A DNA stretch of 64,000 nt from Algoriphagus aestuarii (GCA_017051695.1 JAFIDK010000005.1:394632-458631); one strand, 5' to 3'. Counted from the stretch's first letter, positions 55,364 through 64,000 are shown. Made by a program: numbers and translations. The notes: generated by a model from the letters alone, not told the origin.

Positions 55364-56497
55364 TTACTGTGCTGCTATGTTCACATTAAAATTATCTCCT
55401 ACCTCACGGAATCCTTTGTCAACCAAAGTTTCAGTTCCCAAAAGGCCCTCTAAAATCTCAGTTTCTTTATCAAAAGTCTTTCCTCTTACCACGTATTTTT
55501 TAACTGCTTTGCCATTCTCCACAGTAAATACATAATCTCCTCTGTTATCACTCAAAATCAAATAACTTGGAATGATCACTGCGTCTGAACTTTGATAATC
55601 CAAGATCTTCAAAACAGAAATCATATTCGGTTTGACATTCTCAATGGTCGGAAGGTAAACCTCCACTTTAAATGTCCTGTTGTTTGGATTGATGATAGCG
55701 CCCACTGAAGAAACTTTGGTTTGGATATCCTTATCGATAGAAGGAAAACTTACTTCCACAGAATCTCCTTTGGAAAGCACCCCGATGTAGCTTTCAGAAA
55801 TATCTGCTTCGATAAACAGGTCACTTTCTCCCACAAACTGAAACATTCCCATTCCAGGCTGCACTAATTCGCCCAGTCTTACTTGAACCGTTTCAATAGT
55901 CCCTGCAAAAGGTGCTCTTACAATCGCTTTGTCCAGATTCGTTCTGGCAGATGCAAGATTTCTCTCCAGTCCTTCTTTTCGGTTTTTAGCTTCAAGGTAT
56001 TGAACTTCGGTTCCGATTTTCTGATTCCAAAGTCTTTCCTGCTTCTCAAAAAGGGTCTTGGCGAGTTCCAATGAATTTTCCAATTCATCGATATTTCTTT
56101 CGATTACTTCCGCATCAATTCTTGCCAGAACCGCTCCTTTGTTAACTCTCATCCCTTCCAATACAGGCACTTCGAGAATTCTCCCGGAGGTTTCGGCACT
56201 GATCACCACATTCTTTTTAGAAAGAACAGAGCCTGTTACTTCTACATAATGGTCAAATTCTCCTTTTTTGGCAGGAGTGGTAGTGATCAGAATGGATTTT
56301 TGATTTTGCTTCGCAAATTCAGGATCCAGTTTCATCAACTCAGCTTCCAGTTCTGTAATAGAAGTGGCCAGTTCATTTGATTCGGCTTTAAGCTTTTCTA
56401 GCTCTGCCTTTTTTGCTTCCAATTCATCTTTAGGCTGGCAAGAAAATACCAGAAAAGCAATGCCAAGTAGCGTTAAAAATCTATGTGATAATTTCAT
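55364..56497 (-). CDS. efflux RND periplasmic adaptor (lipoprotein)
   Basis: 377 residues with lipobox VFSC (Cys at about residue 20). A coiled coil (about 25-55: DELEAKKAELEKLKAESNELA) leads into a membrane-fusion protein: lipoyl half (SAETSGRILEVPVLEGMRVNKGAVLARID), helical hairpin, second lipoyl half (APFAGTIETVQVRLGELVQPG), and beta-barrel plus C-terminal domain. It joins the RND pump to TolC. The stop is 2 bp before the pump's ATG, so they are coupled. Confidence 0.93.
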   Translation of the reverse strand: MKLSHRFLTLLGIAFLVFSCQPKDELEAKKAELEKLKAESNELATSITELEAELMKLDPEFAKQNQKSILITTTPAKKGEFDHYVEVTGSVLSKKNVVISAETSGRILEVPVLEGMRVNKGAVLARIDAEVIERNIDELENSLELAKTLFEKQERLWNQKIGTEVQYLEAKNRKEGLERNLASARTNLDKAIVRAPFAGTIETVQVRLGELVQPGMGMFQFVGESDLFIEADISESYIGVLSKGDSVEVSFPSIDKDIQTKVSSVGAIINPNNRTFKVEVYLPTIENVKPNMISVLKILDYQSSDAVIIPSYLILSDNRGDYVFTVENGKAVKKYVVRGKTFDKETEILEGLLGTETLVDKGFREVGDNFNVNIAAQ

Positions 56498-56548
56498 TGT
56501 TGATAGTTAATGTCGTTGATACTAGTTAATCAGTGAATCGGTCTTTAT

Positions 56549-57931
56549 TTATTGATCCAGACCATTTTTTAAAATCCCAAGAGCCTTTTCCAAATCAACT
56601 TTTGAGATTAATCCGTCATATAAGGCTCCTAAATAATTGATCTCGGATTCGATCAAAGCCGCATCGGCCTCTACCACTTCCAGATTGGATCCGACACCTT
56701 CGTTGTATTTGATTTTGGAGATGTCATACACCTCTTTTGCCAATTCCATACTTTCTTTTTGAACTGCTAAAACTTCCAAATCATTGGTTAAGTTTTGCTT
56801 AGCTTGGTACACTTCCAATGCAATGTTCTGATTCAAATAAAACCTTTGGTTTTCAAGCTGTTGTAATTGTATCCTATTTCTTTGGATTCTTGCGCTTTTG
56901 GATAATCCATCAAAAATCGGAATGTTCATGGTCACTCCAATCATGGATGAGCTAAACCAATTGATACTACTAAAAAGTGTGCTAAAGGAATCTCCAGCTC
57001 CAGACCTGTTAAAGTTTGCATTCAAATCGATCGTAGGCATATATTGTGAAGTATTATACCTTAAATCCAACTTGGTTAATTCCATATTGGTATTTATCTG
57101 GTCCATCTCTACTCTAGGTCCCGTTTCCATCGCTAATAATGCAGCTAAATCTTCTTCCGGGTTCAACTCTGCTAATGTCTCCGTAATAACAATATCATAA
57201 TTTCTAGGTAGCCCTAGTTGAATCTTTAGAAGTTGTTTGGAAATATCATAGGCAGTAAGGCTTTGCTTCAACTGAGAAAATGTGTTGTTTCTCTGAACCT
57301 GAATTCTGGAAACTTCAATCTTCTCCGTAAAACCAGCCTCATTCAATGCCTTGGTTTCTTCCAAAAGAGAATCGATTCGGCTTAAATTAGATTGAGACAG
57401 TTTGATACGCTCAGCATTCACCAATACTCCGAAGTAGGCTTTCTTCACATTTTCAATTACATCATTCTCAACTTTGACTTTGTCGTATTCGGTTAAGGCT
57501 TTGTAAGTTTTGGCCGCCCTCAATCCTACGAAAAACGATCCATCAAAAATCATTTGAGATAAGGTAACTCCAGCACTTCCAGAATAACTCACTCCAAATC
57601 TTAATGGGATTACGTCAGAAGGATTGCTAGGATCTCCAAAAGGAGGTTCATTCGGCACGAACATCACCGGTACCATTGGATTATAGTTAACTCCAACAGA
57701 TCCATTTAACTGTGGTAAACCTGCTGCAGTCTCTTCCTTGATCGTGGTCTGGGAAATCAAAACTTCCAATTTAGCGTTTTTGGAATCCGGATTATTCTCC
57801 AGCGCATACTCCAAGGTTTCTTTCAGATTCAGCTGAAGTACTTCCAAAGGAGGGGCTTCTTGTGCCACAGCCTCCACCCTGACCAAACTCAAGACGGAGA
57901 AAACTGCTAAATAAATCTTCTTTTTAAACAT
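56549..57931 (-). CDS. TolC-family outer-membrane efflux channel
   Basis: 460 residues from the ATG at 57931; the frame extends upstream, but this start gives the signal peptide (KKKIYLAVFSVLSLVRVEAVAQ). It has two OEP repeats with long helices (EYALENNPDSKNAKLEV; AEINYLGALYDGLISKVDLEKALG-type end) and strand segments for the outer-membrane barrel (LRFGVSYSGSAGVTLSQMIFDG). It forms a trimeric channel with the adaptor and pump encoded downstream. It lies 63 bp after the tetR stop. Confidence 0.93.
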   Translation of the reverse strand: MFKKKIYLAVFSVLSLVRVEAVAQEAPPLEVLQLNLKETLEYALENNPDSKNAKLEVLISQTTIKEETAAGLPQLNGSVGVNYNPMVPVMFVPNEPPFGDPSNPSDVIPLRFGVSYSGSAGVTLSQMIFDGSFFVGLRAAKTYKALTEYDKVKVENDVIENVKKAYFGVLVNAERIKLSQSNLSRIDSLLEETKALNEAGFTEKIEVSRIQVQRNNTFSQLKQSLTAYDISKQLLKIQLGLPRNYDIVITETLAELNPEEDLAALLAMETGPRVEMDQINTNMELTKLDLRYNTSQYMPTIDLNANFNRSGAGDSFSTLFSSINWFSSSMIGVTMNIPIFDGLSKSARIQRNRIQLQQLENQRFYLNQNIALEVYQAKQNLTNDLEVLAVQKESMELAKEVYDISKIKYNEGVGSNLEVVEADAALIESEINYLGALYDGLISKVDLEKALGILKNGLDQ

Positions 57932-57994
57932 GATCCTATTAAATAAAAGTCGGTTTTGAGATTTAATATCAATCGAAAAGCTCTTCACTTTTCC

Positions 57995-58594
57995 TTAATT
58001 GCTTTTATATTTTTCTAAATACGCTTGTCTCCCTTTCTCCGTGAAAATGCCATGAAGAAAATGATTCATCATCTCCAAATGCAAATCCAGAAAGCTATAG
58101 GCTAAATTATTAAAATTGGATGGGTCAAAAGCTGCACTAATCTGATTTACACGCATCCTCGCCAAAATTTCAGAATTGATTTCCTCGCGAAAATAACCCA
58201 AATTTTTGCCTCTTTCCAGCACATTGACGATGTCTGTCACAATTATTTCATCCCGAAAGCATTCAAACATTTCCCAGGCATCTGGAAAATACCGCTGCAC
58301 TTCCAGTATCGCCATAGGGTTCATATTCCCCAGTCTCTCTCTGATCATTTTGGATGTATAAATCAAATGTTCTATTACACCGTCACCATCACTAAGAATA
58401 CTGGCCAACCTTTCCTGATCCTGATTTAAAAGCATCCCAAAAGCCATCTTTACCAATTCCTTTTTATCCTTAAATTCCTGGTAAATCGTCTTTTTGGAAA
58501 CCCCAGATAGTCGCGCAATATCCTCCATCGTCACAGTACGGACTCCGTATCTGCTGAATTGCTCCACCGCAACATCTAAAATCTTTTGCCTCAT
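57995..58594 (-). CDS. TetR/AcrR-family regulator of the RND operon
   Basis: 199 residues from the ATG at 58594. An in-frame start at 58678 would run through the 13-bp inverted repeat, so 58594 is preferred. The N-terminal HTH is TetR-type (RQKILDVAVEQFSRYGVRTVTMEDIARLSGVSKKTIYQEFKDKKEL). The rest is a helical ligand and dimer domain ending YLEKYKSN. It heads the TolC-adaptor-pump genes on the same strand and probably represses the whole operon. The effector is unknown. Confidence 0.92.
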   Translation of the reverse strand: MRQKILDVAVEQFSRYGVRTVTMEDIARLSGVSKKTIYQEFKDKKELVKMAFGMLLNQDQERLASILSDGDGVIEHLIYTSKMIRERLGNMNPMAILEVQRYFPDAWEMFECFRDEIIVTDIVNVLERGKNLGYFREEINSEILARMRVNQISAAFDPSNFNNLAYSFLDLHLEMMNHFLHGIFTEKGRQAYLEKYKSN

Positions 58595-58625
58595 TAAATT
58601 GTACTTCTGTTTATCCGGGTGCAAA

Positions 58626-58663
58626 ACTACGGAAACTTTCCGCTCTTCAAAAGTTTCCGTAGT
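58626..58663. promoter_or_regulatory. Perfect 13-bp inverted repeat: probable TetR operator
   Basis: ACTACGGAAACTT (58626-58638) and AAGTTTCCGTAGT (58651-58663) are exact reverse complements with a 12-bp spacer. The site is 32 bp upstream of the tetR start codon at 58594, where an autorepressor would sit. The rest of 58664-59117 holds only short repeats (a TGAGCAGAGTCGAA copy at 58859 and CGTAAATCGT at about 58974) and no gene. Confidence 0.75.
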
Positions 58664-59117
58664 ATCAAAAACGAACAATATTTGGGCTTAACAAAAAAAC
58701 AACATATAAAAACGTGCGAAAATGAACAGATTAATGAAATTTTGAAATTTTCAGATGAAAGAATCATGAAGACTAAACACATAAAACCTGAGTTAGTTTA
58801 TTTGAGGTATTTGATTTTAGAATCAAAAGCCAAGATTTCTGATCGGATCATATGAGACTGAGCAGAGTCGAAGTGTTCTACTACTAGTCCTCAACCCCTC
58901 TGGGACTGACACTCTAATTTTAATTAAACAAAATGCACCCCAACTCTTCGGGAATTCCCTAAATCCAAAATCGTAAATCGTCAATATCAACTGATTGCCT
59001 TAATCATTCTTCCTTCTCAAGGTCGAATACTGTCACAATGAGACTTTCCCCCGCGACAGGTCAGTATATTTTTCAATCTTTCAATTTTCAAATTTTTCAA
59101 TCTATCCCCCAAATGCT

Positions 59118-59125
59118 TACCTTTG
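59118..59125 (+). promoter_or_regulatory. Bacteroidota -7 box (TACCTTTG) for purL
   Basis: TACCTTTG fits TAnnTTTG exactly, 21 bp upstream of the purL ATG. Confidence 0.55.
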
Positions 59126-59145
59126 CAGCTTACTAGCCTAAGGAC

Positions 59146-62100
59146 ATGATATTCTTCTTCGAATCCCCTCAAAACCTTATCTACGCCGTACAAACTCCAC
59201 AACCATTTGCTCCTGAAGACATCCAGAAACTGATCTGGCTTTTCGGCGAAGCCAAAGCTTTGGAAACCAATAAAGTAGAAGGTAAATTTTCTGGCCCAAG
59301 AAAAGAGATGATTACCCCCTGGTCCACCAATGCCGTGGAAATCACCCGTAACATGGGAATTCAGGGAATTGTAAGAATCGAGGAATTCTTCCCAATGGCT
59401 GACTCCGATCAAATCGACCCAATGCTTCAAAAAGCATATGCAGGATTGGATCAGGATATTTTTGACATCCATTTGGAGCCGGAGCCAATCGTCCAGATCA
59501 GTGATATTGCTGCTTATAATCAAAAAGAAGGCCTTGCTCTGAGCCAAGAAGAAGTGGACTATCTCGAAAACGTCTCCAGACAACTGGAAAGACCATTGAC
59601 TGACTCGGAGGTTTTTGGATTTTCTCAGGTGAATTCGGAGCATTGCCGACATAAGATCTTCAACGGTACTTTTATCATCGACGGGGAGGAAAAACCGATG
59701 ACGCTTTTCCAATTGATCAAGGAAACGTCCAAAAAACATCCAAATCGGATTGCTTCTGCTTATAAAGACAATGTGGCTTTCGTTGCAGGTCCAAAAGCAC
59801 AGCAGTTTGCCCCAAAAACTCAGGACAAAGCAGACTTTTTCGAAACCCGTGATATAGACACGGTCATTTCATTAAAAGCTGAAACTCATAACTTCCCAAC
59901 TACCGTCGAGCCATTTAATGGCGCCGCTACCGGTGGTGGTGGTGAAATTAGAGACCGAATGGCTGGAGGTACAGCTTCCATTCCACTTGCTGGTACAGCA
60001 GTGTATATGACTTCTTATTCCAGAACAGAAGAAGGCAGAAGCTGGGAGAAAAACCTGCCCGCTAGACCTTGGCTTTACCAGTCTCCGATGGATATCTTGA
60101 TCAAAGCCTCCAATGGAGCTTCTGATTTCGGAAATAAATTTGGTCAGCCGCTGATTTCAGGCTCTGTTTTGACATTTGAGCATGAGGAGGATGGCAAGCA
60201 ACATGGCTTTGACAAAGTAATCATGCTTGCCGGTGGGGTTGGTTTTACCAATGCCAAATACACTAAGAAAGAAGAGCCTAAAGCCGGTGATCAGATCGTG
60301 ATCATGGGCGGCGACAATTACAGAATCGGAATGGGAGGTTCTGCGGTTTCTTCCCTCAATACCGGTGAACTCTCCAATGCCATCGAACTCAACGCCATTC
60401 AGCGATCCAATCCGGAAATGCAAAAGCGCGTTTCCAATGTGATTCGCGCCATGGCCGAAAACGAAAACAATCCGATCATTTCCATCCATGACCATGGAGC
60501 TGGTGGCCATTTGAACTGTCTTTCTGAATTGGTTGAAAGCACTGGAGGCACCATCCATATCGACCGGCTCCCGGTAGGTGACCCTACCCTTTCTGCCAAA
60601 GAAATCGTAGGAAATGAGTCCCAGGAAAGAATGGGATTGGTTGTGGGCAAAAAAGACATTGAAATGCTTCAGACCATTTCCGATAGAGAAAGAGCCCCTT
60701 TCTATGTGGTGGGTGAAACAACCGGGGACATGCATTTCAAATTTGAGAACCAAAAGACAGGTGAAAAACCAGTCGACTGGAATCTCAGCTACATGTTTGG
60801 ATCTTCTCCAAAAACCGTTTTGGAAGATAAAAGCAGCGCCTCCAACTTTGCTGAAGCAAGTTATGAAGCAGCTCAAATCAAAGAATATATCCAGGAAGTT
60901 TTACAGCTGGAGGCAGTAGCTTGTAAAGACTGGCTGACCAATAAAGTCGATCGGTCTGTAACTGGAAGAGTGGCTACTCAGCAGACTACCGGTGCTATCC
61001 AACTTCCACTGAATGATGTGGCGGTGATGGCTTTGGATTTTACAGGAAATAAAGGAATCGCAACTTCCATTGGTCACGCCCCTGTGGCAGCTTTGGCAGA
61101 TCCAGAAGCTGGTAGCCGTTTGGCGATTGCGGAGGCAATGACAAACTTGATCTTTGCACCTATTCAGGATGGCCTGGCCGGGATCTCCCTTTCTGCCAAC
61201 TGGATGTGGCCGGCTAAAAACGAAGGCGAAAACGACCGCCTTTATCGTGCTGTGGAAGCTGTTTCTAAATTTGCAATCGATCTTGGGGTAAATATTCCAA
61301 CAGGAAAAGATTCCCTATCCATGACCCAAAAATACCCTGGCGGAAAGACTGTGTATTCTCCGGGCACCGTGATTATCTCTACTGTGGGGGAATGTTCCGA
61401 TATCAAAAAAACAGTCAAAACAGCTTTAAAACCTGTCAAAGGAAGTAAGCTTCTGTACATTGATTTTTCCAGAGACGAAGCAAAATTAGCTGGATCCAGC
61501 TTTTACCAGGCCTTAAATAAAATAGGGTCTGAAACTCCAGATATCAAAGATGCTGAATACTTCGGACAGGCATTTATGGCCATTCAGGATCTGATCGACC
61601 AAGGATGGATTTTGGCTGGTCATGATATTTCCTCAGGAGGATTGGTGACAGCCTTGCTGGAAATGTGCTTCCCTACTCCAGGTTCTGGACTGAAAGTACA
61701 CCCTGACAGAATGAGTGAAAAGGATATGGTAAAAATGCTTTTTGCAGAAAATCCAGGGATTTTGATTCAGGTTTCGGATGAAAATGCAGTAGAAGAACTC
61801 TTGTCAGAATCCGATGTGGATTTTGTGGAGCTTGCCAAAGTAACTGATTCTGGAAGCATTGATTTTAAAGGAACTGATTTGAGTCTGGACGTGGCTGAGC
61901 TTCGGGATGTCTGGTTTAAATCTTCCTATTTATTGGACAGAAAACAAAGTGGTGAGAAGCTTGCCAAAGACCGCTTTGACAATTATAAAAATCAGGTTCT
62001 TTCATATGAATTTGCTGAAGGCTGGAAAGGTAGTTTTGAAGACTCCGGCATAGATCCTTTCAGAAAATCCAGCGGCAAAGCCAAAGCAGCAATAATCCGT

Positions 62101-62829
62101 GAAAAAGGTGTGAACGGGGATCGTGAGATGGCCTATTCTCTTTGGTTGGCTGGTTTTGAAGTGAAAGATGTACACATGACAGATTTGATCTCTGGTAGAG
62201 AAAATCTGGAAGATGTGCAGATGATCGTATTCGTGGGAGGATTCTCTAACTCTGATGTTTTGGGTTCGGCAAAAGGCTGGGCAGGTGCTTTCCTTTACAA
62301 TTCAAAAGCAAAACAAGCGCTTGACAATTTCTATGCAAGACCTGATACCTTGAGTTTAGGGGTTTGTAATGGATGCCAGTTGATGATCGAACTGGGACTG
62401 GTAACGCCTGATCATGCTCAAAAGCCGAAGATGCTTCACAATGCTTCTCATAAATTTGAGTCGACCTTTGTGAATGTAACCGTGCCTCAAAACACCTCTG
62501 TGATGCTAGGCTCACTTAGCGGACAGCGGTTGGGTGTTTGGGTGGCTCACGGAGAAGGTAAATTCTCTCTTCCATTAGCGCCAGATCAGTATAATTTTGC
62601 CATGAAATATAGCCATGAAGCTTATCCAGGCAATCCGAACGGTTCTGACCATGCTACTGCAGGAATCGCGTCAGCAGACGGCCGTCACTTAGCCATTATG
62701 CCACATATCGAGAGAAGTTTGAAGCCTTGGAACTGGCCTTATTATCCGATGGATAGAAAAGATGATTTCACTCCTTGGATGGAAGCATTTGTGAATGCGA
62801 AGAATTGGGTAGAAAACCACAGTTCTTAA
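59146..62829 (+). CDS. purL: phosphoribosylformylglycinamidine synthase (large single-chain PurL)
   Basis: 1,227 residues, the single-chain form with a fused glutaminase. The N-terminal PurS-like and linker regions lead to FGAR-binding domains with FSQVNSEHCRHKIFNGTF, LKAETHNFPTTVEPFNGAATGGGGEIRDR and HDHGAGGHLNCLSELVE. The second ATP-like half has MWPAKNEGENDRLYRAVEAVSK. The C-terminal class I glutaminase has the nucleophile C1074 in LGVCNGCQLMI and a late MPHIERSLKPWNWPYYP. It makes FGAM from FGAR, ATP and glutamine in purine synthesis. It is monocistronic, with a terminator at 62952. Confidence 0.97.
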   Translation: MIFFFESPQNLIYAVQTPQPFAPEDIQKLIWLFGEAKALETNKVEGKFSGPRKEMITPWSTNAVEITRNMGIQGIVRIEEFFPMADSDQIDPMLQKAYAGLDQDIFDIHLEPEPIVQISDIAAYNQKEGLALSQEEVDYLENVSRQLERPLTDSEVFGFSQVNSEHCRHKIFNGTFIIDGEEKPMTLFQLIKETSKKHPNRIASAYKDNVAFVAGPKAQQFAPKTQDKADFFETRDIDTVISLKAETHNFPTTVEPFNGAATGGGGEIRDRMAGGTASIPLAGTAVYMTSYSRTEEGRSWEKNLPARPWLYQSPMDILIKASNGASDFGNKFGQPLISGSVLTFEHEEDGKQHGFDKVIMLAGGVGFTNAKYTKKEEPKAGDQIVIMGGDNYRIGMGGSAVSSLNTGELSNAIELNAIQRSNPEMQKRVSNVIRAMAENENNPIISIHDHGAGGHLNCLSELVESTGGTIHIDRLPVGDPTLSAKEIVGNESQERMGLVVGKKDIEMLQTISDRERAPFYVVGETTGDMHFKFENQKTGEKPVDWNLSYMFGSSPKTVLEDKSSASNFAEASYEAAQIKEYIQEVLQLEAVACKDWLTNKVDRSVTGRVATQQTTGAIQLPLNDVAVMALDFTGNKGIATSIGHAPVAALADPEAGSRLAIAEAMTNLIFAPIQDGLAGISLSANWMWPAKNEGENDRLYRAVEAVSKFAIDLGVNIPTGKDSLSMTQKYPGGKTVYSPGTVIISTVGECSDIKKTVKTALKPVKGSKLLYIDFSRDEAKLAGSSFYQALNKIGSETPDIKDAEYFGQAFMAIQDLIDQGWILAGHDISSGGLVTALLEMCFPTPGSGLKVHPDRMSEKDMVKMLFAENPGILIQVSDENAVEELLSESDVDFVELAKVTDSGSIDFKGTDLSLDVAELRDVWFKSSYLLDRKQSGEKLAKDRFDNYKNQVLSYEFAEGWKGSFEDSGIDPFRKSSGKAKAAIIREKGVNGDREMAYSLWLAGFEVKDVHMTDLISGRENLEDVQMIVFVGGFSNSDVLGSAKGWAGAFLYNSKAKQALDNFYARPDTLSLGVCNGCQLMIELGLVTPDHAQKPKMLHNASHKFESTFVNVTVPQNTSVMLGSLSGQRLGVWVAHGEGKFSLPLAPDQYNFAMKYSHEAYPGNPNGSDHATAGIASADGRHLAIMPHIERSLKPWNWPYYPMDRKDDFTPWMEAFVNAKNWVENHSS

Positions 62830-62857
62830 ACTTCAAGATTAAAAATTCCATATTTGG

Positions 62858-62900
62858 AATTTACGAAGTACGAAGTTCGAAATACGAAGTATGAAATTGA
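62858..62900. repeat. ACGAAGT/ACGAAAT-type low-complexity repeat
   Basis: TTACGAAGTACGAAGTTCGA continues as AATACGAAGTATGAAATT. TACGAAGT occurs twice, with TTCGAAAT-type spacing between. It lies directly downstream of purL and belongs to the same loose family as 4025-4049. Confidence 0.45.
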
Positions 62901-62951
62901 ATTGATCCTCAATCTTAAATGACAATTCAGACTTCTTTTATATTAGACTAG

Positions 62952-62984
62952 AAATCCCTTGGAGCAATCTGAGGGATTTTTTTT
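62952..62984 (+). terminator. Rho-independent terminator of purL
   Basis: AAATCCCT pairs with AGGGATTT around a 12-base loop and is followed by TTTTT. The hairpin is 122 bp downstream of the purL stop. Confidence 0.7.
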
Positions 62985-63010
62985 GATTGCACATTTAAAG
63001 TGATCGTTAA

Positions 63011-63277
63011 AAAAACATTTCCAATCTCGGAGCAACTGTGCATACACTTCGTCACAGTTTCGCAACTCATTTGCTTCAGAAAGGCACAAATCTACGATAT
63101 GTACAGGCTCTATTAGGTCATGAAAGCAGTAAAACGACAGAAATATATACCCATGTTTTGTCTATCTCCAACAAAAATATACAAAGTCCACTTGACGGAA
63201 TCGACGAAATCCTTAATTTGGTCGCAGCAGACCCCAGAAGACCTGTGGACAATGGCGATATAGACGCAATAAGGTAA
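63011..63277 (+). pseudogene. C-terminal fragment of a tyrosine recombinase (integrase)
   Basis: The frame is open only from 63011 (preceded by TAA) and encodes about 88 residues ending at 63277. The catalytic core's second half is intact: [15 protein letters not shown] (the HxxR box), [20 protein letters not shown] with the His and the nucleophile Tyr, and the family tail ending [10 protein letters not shown]. The first catalytic Arg and the N-terminal DNA-binding domain are missing, with no in-frame start upstream. It is thus a remnant of an integron-type or Xer-like recombinase. It sits next to an attC-like core and a cassette-like gene, suggesting a decayed integron or mobile element. Confidence 0.75.
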
Positions 63278-63283
63278 AGGGAA

Positions 63284-63307
63284 TGCTGTAACCACAAGTG
63301 TTAGGCA
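63284..63307 (+). other. Integron attC-like core (GTTAGGC) with short imperfect inverted repeat
   Basis: TGCTGTAAC and GTTAGGCA are imperfect inverted repeats around CACAAGT. GTTAGGC at 63300-63306 matches the GTTRRRY core. The element is much shorter than a full attC (usually over 57 bp), so it may be degenerate. Confidence 0.35.
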
Positions 63308-63327
63308 ATATTTAAAACAAGACCGAA

Positions 63328-63855
63328 ATGTCAATGACACAAGTAGCTTTTTTGAGAAAAGCTGACATACCAACAAAAACAGAAATTGAAGTAATAATCA
63401 AAGGACTTGGCCACGACTTCAAAATTTTGGAAGACTCTGAAAATATTACAGAACTTGAAGGACTTTCTTGTTCAATAAACGGACACGAAACATTTTTTGA
63501 GACCTATTTTGACAAGCCAGAAGAAATCACCAAAGACTGTGAGTGGATAAAACCTGACTTAACAAATCAGGACACAGCTATATCGTTCATTTGGGGAGCT
63601 GACTTTGCCGCAGGTGCTTGCATTGGACTTATTTCAATTGCACTCATTGACAAAGGACAAGCACTTGTTTATTATTTGGATGATGAAATGAAATACTCAA
63701 GAGAAATGCTTGTTGCTGACTCTCCACAATTCCTGAACGAACTTGAAAAACAAAAGAAAAATAGAATACCAAGTCCGACTGAACAAAAACCGACAAGGAA
63801 TGTGGAAATCAAGAAAAAAAGCTTTTGGGACAAACTCAAAGACTTGTTTAAATGA
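63328..63855 (+). CDS. cassette-like gene of unknown function
   Basis: 175 residues from the ATG at 63328; a second Met two codons later (63334) is also possible. There is no signal peptide. A compact N-terminal domain (about 1-120) has AFLRKADIPTKTEIEVIIKGLGHDFKILEDSENI, then a hydrophobic stretch AAGACIGLISIALI. The C-terminal part is Lys-rich with a basic amphipathic tail (KKKSFWDKLKDLFK). No family is recognised. It is a single gene between the GTTAGGC core and a group II intron end, as expected for an integron-type cassette. Small cassette genes often encode orphan proteins. Confidence 0.6.
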   Translation: MSMTQVAFLRKADIPTKTEIEVIIKGLGHDFKILEDSENITELEGLSCSINGHETFFETYFDKPEEITKDCEWIKPDLTNQDTAISFIWGADFAAGACIGLISIALIDKGQALVYYLDDEMKYSREMLVADSPQFLNELEKQKKNRIPSPTEQKPTRNVEIKKKSFWDKLKDLFK

Positions 63856-63874
63856 CAAATAAAAACATTGCCAA

Positions 63875-64000
63875 ATCGAGTAGACGGCCGTGAGCCATAA
63901 GCCCACGGTGCGCCTCTCACACCACCGTACGTACGGGTCTCGTATACGGCGGTTTACTGAATCTCAGGTCTTGATTTAGAGTAATAGTCCAGCATACTTA
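63875..64000 (-). mobile_element. 3' end of a group II intron (domains V and VI), truncated by the window
   Basis: On the minus strand, 63920-63953 folds as domain V. The outer 9-bp stem is ACCGCCGTA/TACGGTGGT, then a 2-nt CG bulge, an inner TACG/CGTA stem and a small loop, 33-34 nt in total. Downstream a domain VI-like stem (CCGTGGGC/GCTCACGG) leads to the 3' end CTACTCGAT near 63875. The catalytic triad position reads CGC instead of AGC. The intron runs antisense to the 63328 gene; its reverse transcriptase, if present, would lie beyond 64000. Confidence 0.7.

Noticed and set aside
58619-58855. Plus-strand open frame of 78 codons between the tetR gene and purL
   Set aside because: It overlaps the inverted-repeat operator and the tetR 5' region. 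No start context, family or clean coding pattern was seen.
63672-63920. Minus-strand open frame beginning MRGAPWAYGSR
   Set aside because: It starts in the group II intron domain V/VI RNA and runs antisense through the 63328 gene, so it is not a gene.

Overview
The window looks like a chromosome segment of a Bacteroidota bacterium of the order Cytophagales, most like Algoriphagus or a related Cyclobacteriaceae genus. The evidence is Bacteroidota-type promoters (-7 box TAnnTTTG) without Shine-Dalgarno sequences, many lipoproteins with short SPII signals, a CzcA-TolC fusion efflux pump, a UpxY/NusG-type antiterminator, DUF6090- and DUF6503-type proteins, and a modest G+C content. The genus is an inference. 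No rRNA, tRNA or CRISPR array was found.

Layout. 1-4.7 kb: the tail of an upstream gene, a lipoprotein, an orphan TPR histidine kinase, a creatininase-family enzyme and a pentapeptide-repeat protein. 4.7-10.6 kb: an accessory patch with a DUF4160/DUF2442 pair, a RelE/ParE-like toxin-antitoxin pair, a tiny membrane protein, a strange repeat array, a DnaE-type (error-prone-like) polymerase and a RES-Xre toxin-antitoxin pair. 10.6-26.2 kb: mostly minus-strand envelope and metabolic genes. These include an operon-like set (ENPP phosphodiesterase, group III truncated haemoglobin, formate/nitrite-type transporter, DUF1080 protein), an OmpA lipoprotein, a TMTC-like membrane-TPR protein, a GNAT, an SDR, a rhomboid protease and a VOC protein.

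26.3-36.3 kb: a metal-efflux operon transcribed leftward (OmpR-type regulator, histidine kinase, CzcA-TolC fusion, adaptor). The same unusual direct-repeat box lies upstream of the regulator and upstream of the pump. A PepSY membrane protein with a Fur-like box follows, then a DUF6503 lipoprotein. 36.3-39.6 kb: the conserved ATP-grasp / alpha-E / transglutaminase cassette. 39.9-51.3 kb: housekeeping and envelope genes (YitT, metG, a TetR regulator, ligA, dapA, xseA-xseB, a beta-barrel protein), plus a four-helix-bundle (S23) gene broken by one in-frame stop. LigA carries a large insertion. 51.3-58.6 kb: UpxY, then a TetR-TolC-adaptor-RND multidrug efflux operon with a perfect 13-bp inverted-repeat operator candidate.

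59.1-64 kb: purL, then a mobile scar. This has the C-terminal remnant of a tyrosine recombinase, a GTTAGGC integron-like core, a cassette-like gene of unknown function, and the 3' end (domains V and VI) of a group II intron in the opposite orientation, running off the window edge.

The strongest candidates for something under-described are the hairpin-rich repeat array against the dnaE-like start, the integron/group II intron scar, the LigA insertion, and the paired CTTAAGATTnnCTTAA boxes.
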